From Acanthochromis polyacanthus (taxonomy: Eukaryota; Chordata; Actinopteri; Pomacentridae), in contig NC_067121.1 in NCBI RefSeq assembly GCF_021347895.1, positions 15,759,962-15,823,961 of the forward strand: a stretch of DNA of 64,000 bases. Direction: 5' to 3'. The translations under genes and the position numbers were made by a program. The notes under the pieces were generated by a model that saw only the letters and a program-made list of their open reading frames with translations, ran no database searches and was not told the DNA's origin. Every line of letters starts with the position of its first letter. Positions within the stretch are counted from its first letter, which is position 1. This document shows, in pieces, positions 60,030-64,000 of the stretch.

Positions 60030-61485
60030 GAAATATCACATGCTCTGAAGTATTCAGACCCTGTGCTCAGTATTGAGTAGAAGCACCCTTTTCAGCTAGT
60101 ACAGCCATGAGTCTTCTTGGGAATGACGCAACAAGTTTTTCACACCTGGATTTGGGGATCCTCTGCCATTCATCCTTACAGATCCTCTCCAGTTGTGTCA
60201 GGTTGGATGGTGAACGTTGGTGGACAGCCATTTTGAGGTCTCTCCAGAGATGCTCAATTGGGTTTAGGTCAGGGCTCTGGCTGGGCCAGTCAAGAACGGT
60301 CACAGAGTTGTTCTGAAGCCACTCCTTTGTTATTTTAGCTGTGTGCTTAGGGTCATTGTCCTGTTGAAAGGTGAACCTTCAGCCCAGTCTGAGGTCCTGA
60401 GCACTCTGGAAGAGGTTTTCCTCCAGGATATCTCTGTACTTGGCCGCATTCATCCTTCCTTCAATTGCAACCAGTCGTCCTGTCCCTGCAGCTGAAAAAC
60501 ACCCCCACAACATGATGCTCCCACCACCATGTTTCACTGTAGGGATTGTATTGGGCAGGTGATGAGCAGTGCCTGGTTTTCTCCACACATACCACTTAGA
60601 ATTAACACCAAAAAGTTCAATCTTGGTCTCATCAGACAAGAGAATCTTATATCTCATAGTCTGGGAGTCCTTCATGTGGTTTTTTTGGCAAACTCTATGC
60701 GGGCTTTCATGTGTCTTGCACTGAGGAGAGGCTTCCGTCGGGCCACTCTACCATAAAGTCCTGACTGGTGGAGGGCTGCAGTGATAGTTGACTTTGTGGA
60801 ACTTTCTCCTATCTCCCGACTGCATCTCTGGAGCTTATCCACAGTGATCTTTGGGTTCTTCTTTACCTCTCTCACCAAGGCTCTTCTCCCACCATTGCTC
60901 AGTTTGGCTGGACGGCCAGGTCTAGGAAGAGTTGTGGTCGTCCCAAACTTCTTCCATTTGAGGATTATGGAGGCCACTGTGCTCTTACGAACCTTGAGTG
61001 CTGCAGAAATTCTTTTGTAACCTTGGCCAGATCTGTGCCTTGCCACATTTCTGTCTCTGAGCTCCTTGCGCAGTTCCTTTGACCTCATGATTCTCCTTTG
61101 CTCTGACATGCACTGTGAGCTGTAAGGTCTTATATAGACAAGTGTGTGCCTTTCCTAATCAAGTCCAATCAGTTTAATTAAACACAGCTGGATTCCAATA
61201 AAGAAGCAGAACCATCTCGAGGAGGATCAGAAGAAATGGACAGCATGTGAGTTAAATATGAATGTCGCTGTAAAAGGTCTGAATACTTATGACCATGTGA
61301 TATTTCAGTTTTTCTTTTTTAATAAATTTGCAAAAATTTCTACATTTCTGTTTTTTTCTGTCAAGATGGGGTGCTGAGTGTACATTAATGAGAAATAAAA
61401 TTTTATTTTTTGATTTTGGCAAATGGCTGCAATGACACAGAGAGCGAAAAATTTCAAGGGATCTGAATACTTTCTGTACCCTCTG
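60030..61485 (-). mobile_element. Second Tc1-like transposon, left end lost, transposase broken
   Basis: The right end GAATACTTTCTGTACCCTCTG ends at 61485 before TA (61486-61487). The left side starts only at the inner direct repeat (AAATATCACATG.TC near 60031), so the outer left inverted repeat is gone. The right end sits inside the MITE copy that continues at 61486. The family differs from the element at 47092. Confidence 0.85.
60067..61109 (-). pseudogene. Tc1-like transposase pseudogene
   Basis: Starts MSEQRRIMRSKELRKELRD at 61109 and reads the HTH domains and the linker TLPRPGRPAKLSNGGRR. A frameshift lies near 60672-60690. It continues [13 protein letters not shown] and [14 protein letters not shown] (DD34E first Asp). 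A TGA near 60379 replaces the Trp before FTFQQDNDPKH, and the last part has NPIEHLWRDLK and the C-terminus KGASTQY. All three catalytic acids are still encoded, but the two lesions make it non-functional. Confidence 0.92.
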
Positions 61486-61771
61486 TAATTGCACAAAGGT
61501 TTTCTAATCATCAATTAGCCTTTCAACATGATTAGCTAACACAATGTAACATTACCACACAGGATTGATGGTTGCTGGAAATGGGCCTCTACCCCTATGT
61601 AGATATCCCATTAAAAATCAGCCATTTCAAGCTAGAATAGTCATTTACCACATTAACAATTTCTAGACTGAATTTCTGATTCATTTAATGTTATCGTCAT
61701 TAGAAAAAATGCTTTTCTTTTAAAGATAAGGACATTTTAAAGTGACCTCAAACTTTTGAATGGTAGTGTTA
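61486..61771. mobile_element. Tc1/mariner-type MITE, copy 2, truncated by the Tc1-like element
   Basis: Matches the reverse complement of 41213-41500, with the outer end GACCTCAAACTTTTGAATGG and TAGTGTTA. The other end is missing because the Tc1-like element inserted at an internal TA and its own left side is lost. Confidence 0.8.
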
Positions 61772-62049
61772 ATTAGCACGTTTTCAGTAGTTTCCCTTCC
61801 ATGTATTTTTCCTTTAAGCTGTGTATCCACACAGGAAAGGATGCATTTATTCAGTGAATATAATGTGGACAACAAACACTAGTACATAAACACACATAAC
61901 ATGACACATAAGACAGTATCTAATCACAAGGTCAGTTTTCTTGCATTGGACAAATTTTTTGACTGACATATTTCTTAAAACAATGTACAAGGTGTGACAA
62001 AGTTCAGACTCTGTTCTACTCAAACAGTACAGTGAGATTATGCTCATGT

Positions 62050-62560
62050 AACATGTGTGGGCAGTGTTCTATGTGTTTTCATCATGCACCTGCAGAACCA
62101 TCTCTGTGTTAAAAAAGGACCAAGATCTCCATCAACAGGCCCAGGATGACCCAACCTTCATGTTGAGGATCATCACTGCTGACAAAAAACGGTTCTATGG
62201 CTACAACACAGAGACTGTTTTCACACCGTTTCCAGAACTGTAGATGACGCATCAGGCCAGGGACACACCAAAAGCATCTTTGTTGTATTCCCTCAAAGTT
62301 CACAGGGTTGTGCACCATGAAACTGTTCCCCAGGCTCACAGTGTCACTGTTGAGTTTTGCTATAATGTCCTGGGGCATCTGTGGAAAAACATTTGCTGGT
62401 AACCCTCTGACCTGTGCTGTCATGGCATTTGTGTTCTCCATCATCCCAACATGCCTGCTCACAGTTTGTGAAAATTCACAGAGTTTTTTGGCTGCACTGA
62501 TGCGATCAGTGCTCTCCACCCTCCTTGCTCACCAGGTGTAGCTCCCCTCAACAATTTTTC
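62050..62560 (+). pseudogene. Mariner (DD34D-type) transposase remnant
   Basis: Plus-strand pieces follow the mariner order: DDPTFMLRIITADKKRFYGYN (usually 'ITGDETWVYGYD'), VHRVVHHETVPQAHSVTVEF ('GVVHHEFVPQGQTVN'), LHHPNMPAHSL ('LHHDNAPAHTS') and ALHPPCSPGVAPLN ('HPPYSPDLAPCD'). The second and third catalytic acids are replaced and stops occur, so it is dead. A minus-strand frame of 136 residues here is the shadow of this relic. Confidence 0.85.
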
Positions 62561-64000
62561 CATTCAGTTTATTTATAGAGCACCAATTCAATATGCCATC
62601 TCAAGACTCATTAACGTAAAGACCTTACAAAATTATAGAAAGAAACTCAACAAATTCAAAGATTCCATATGAGCAGTTGAAGAGTTCATTTACAAAAACA
62701 GATAACTCCGTTTTGATAAATTTTCAGAAAATTTTTTATTTTATTGTTTATTTGAGATAATATCCATCAAACTGAAGTTGAGTGGATTTGACTCAGTGGA
62801 AAAATACATGACAAAATAGAGAAAAAATAAATTATTAATTTTGTTATTATGATTATCTCAAGTAAACAATAAAAAATTGAGTTTTCTGAAAATGGAGTTG
62901 CCTGTTTTTACAAATGAACCCTTCAGTTCTTTGGTGACAATGGGAAGAATCCTCTGGGAGAACCAGGCTCAGGGAGAAGAGCTTGACTGGTTGAGGTGAG
63001 GCTAAATGGAGGAGACAGCAGAACGGCACATAGAACACAGATACACAATGCAAAGAGAATTATAAACACTGTGGCAAGTAAGATAAAAATAACCATCGAT
63101 CAGAAACATGAAGCTCTGTAGCCAGAGATGACTGCAAACAGGACAAAATGCAAACTACAGGACAGAGAAGACACAAAGTCATTGACATGCAATGCAATGG
63201 CATATAAACACATGGAGAGAGAAGGGAAGGAGACTACAGGAGAGCTGCTCAGTGCATCATTGGAAGTTCCCTAGTAGTCAAGACTTATGACTGCATAATG
63301 TCAATGATAAAAATATTGAAGGATATAATGAAGGATCACTATTTTGACACAGTAGATGAGTCAGAGTGCGCTGACGCTGATGCTTGCAATACAGGACTTC
63401 CAGGTGACTACTTCGAAGGTAACGATTACCTAGTTTGAATCAGTTTGAGGGTTTGCTTTTTATGTTTGCAATCTTGGAATTTCGAGATCCGGAATTATAG
63501 TTAAATTCACATTAAAATCCACACTGTTTATGACAGCAGTTTATTTTCTGTCCCCAGTAGTCAGCAATTATGAAATTTTGATTGTACATTTGCTAATACC
63601 ACCAGAATCCATATGTGTCACCAAATCAAATAATATTTTAAGAATTAAATCTTAAAGTACTAAACAGTGACAAAATCCTGTTGTGTAAAAACATCAATTA
63701 CTAGCTGTGCCTCAAAATCTGACAAAATATATCAAATGTGAAATACTCATTACGTTTAATGGCCACTAGTTAGGTATTTTCTAATTGAATTAATTTACAT
63801 TCATGTAAAGGCAGAATTTTTTGTCTTGTGTGACCAAGATGGAAAAAATTTCAGACACTGATTGATATACAGTACAAATGAATGCATCATATATTATTAA
63901 TTGACCTTATTTGTACTGTGGCTGCAGCTCAATACATTATTTTCATATGAAATGTATTAAAACGCACAAAATACAAGTACAAAACCCAAAGTAAAACTTC
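62561..64000. other. Non-coding, AT-rich end of the window
   Basis: No coding exon, splice pattern or structured repeat is recognised. A stretch at 62565-62600 resembles a reversed LINE tail (TTTATTTATAGAGCACCAAT). The rest is AT-rich unique-looking sequence. Confidence 0.5.

Noticed and set aside
62109..62519. 136-residue minus-strand frame
   Set aside because: Shadow of the mariner remnant read on the plus strand.

Overview
The window is nuclear DNA of a ray-finned (teleost-type) fish. Reasons: vertebrate genes split by GT-AG introns, a V-SINE (HE1/DANA type), several Tc1-like transposons, an L1 of fish type, a small terminal-inverted-repeat family present twice, and long CA microsatellites. 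There are no prokaryotic features, no CRISPR array and no functional tRNA or rRNA gene that I can support.

Three protein-coding genes are complete. (1) A calreticulin with nine exons, + strand, 10902-14743, 425 residues. I call it calr3-like because of its neighbour. (2) eps15l1, + strand, 16728-35003, 23 exons and about 851 residues, or 872 with an extra candidate exon. It has three EH domains, a coiled coil, DPF motifs and C-terminal ubiquitin-interacting motifs. (3) klf2, - strand, 38172-39763, three exons, 386 residues, ending in three C2H2 zinc fingers. The order and orientation (calr3> eps15l1> <klf2) match what I recall of the human 19p13.1 block CALR3-EPS15L1-KLF2. The shared position reflects ancestry; I see no common pathway (ER chaperone, endocytic adaptor, transcription factor).

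Region by region. 1-3160: decayed, intron-containing remains of an axonemal-type dynein heavy chain gene (- strand), split by an LTR-like repeat. 3412-10573: nested transposons: a Tc1-type fragment, a V-SINE tail, then a dead L1 whose ORF2 is split by a 2132-bp DNA transposon. The L1 poly(A) ends 90 bp before an ATF6/XBP1-type palindrome and 165 bp before a perfect ER stress response element in the calreticulin promoter. 10574-15520: calreticulin, with a TIR element in intron 8. 16560-36460: eps15l1, whose introns hold a TIR element carrying a RecQ-like helicase fragment, a LINE 3' end, two Tc1-like remnants and a V-SINE with a 10-bp target-site duplication. 36460-37530: the gap between converging genes. 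37530-40060: klf2 with AU-rich 3' UTR, TATA box and a palindrome next to it. 40060-64000: about 24 kb upstream of klf2 with no gene I recognise. It holds an intact Tc1-like transposon with a 339-residue transposase, a broken Tc1 copy, a mariner pseudogene, a PIF/Harbinger-like element, two copies of a repeat with telomere-like CCCTAA units, a 31-bp-stem hairpin, and three TATA-containing promoter-like modules with muscle-type motifs but no gene attached.

I found no evidence of a wholly new biological system. The most interesting items are the UPR promoter architecture beside an L1, the helicase-bearing small transposon, the dynein pseudogene, the three orphan promoter-like modules and the intact Tc1 with a hairpin in one inverted repeat. 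All intron boundaries come from reading splice sites and frames by eye.
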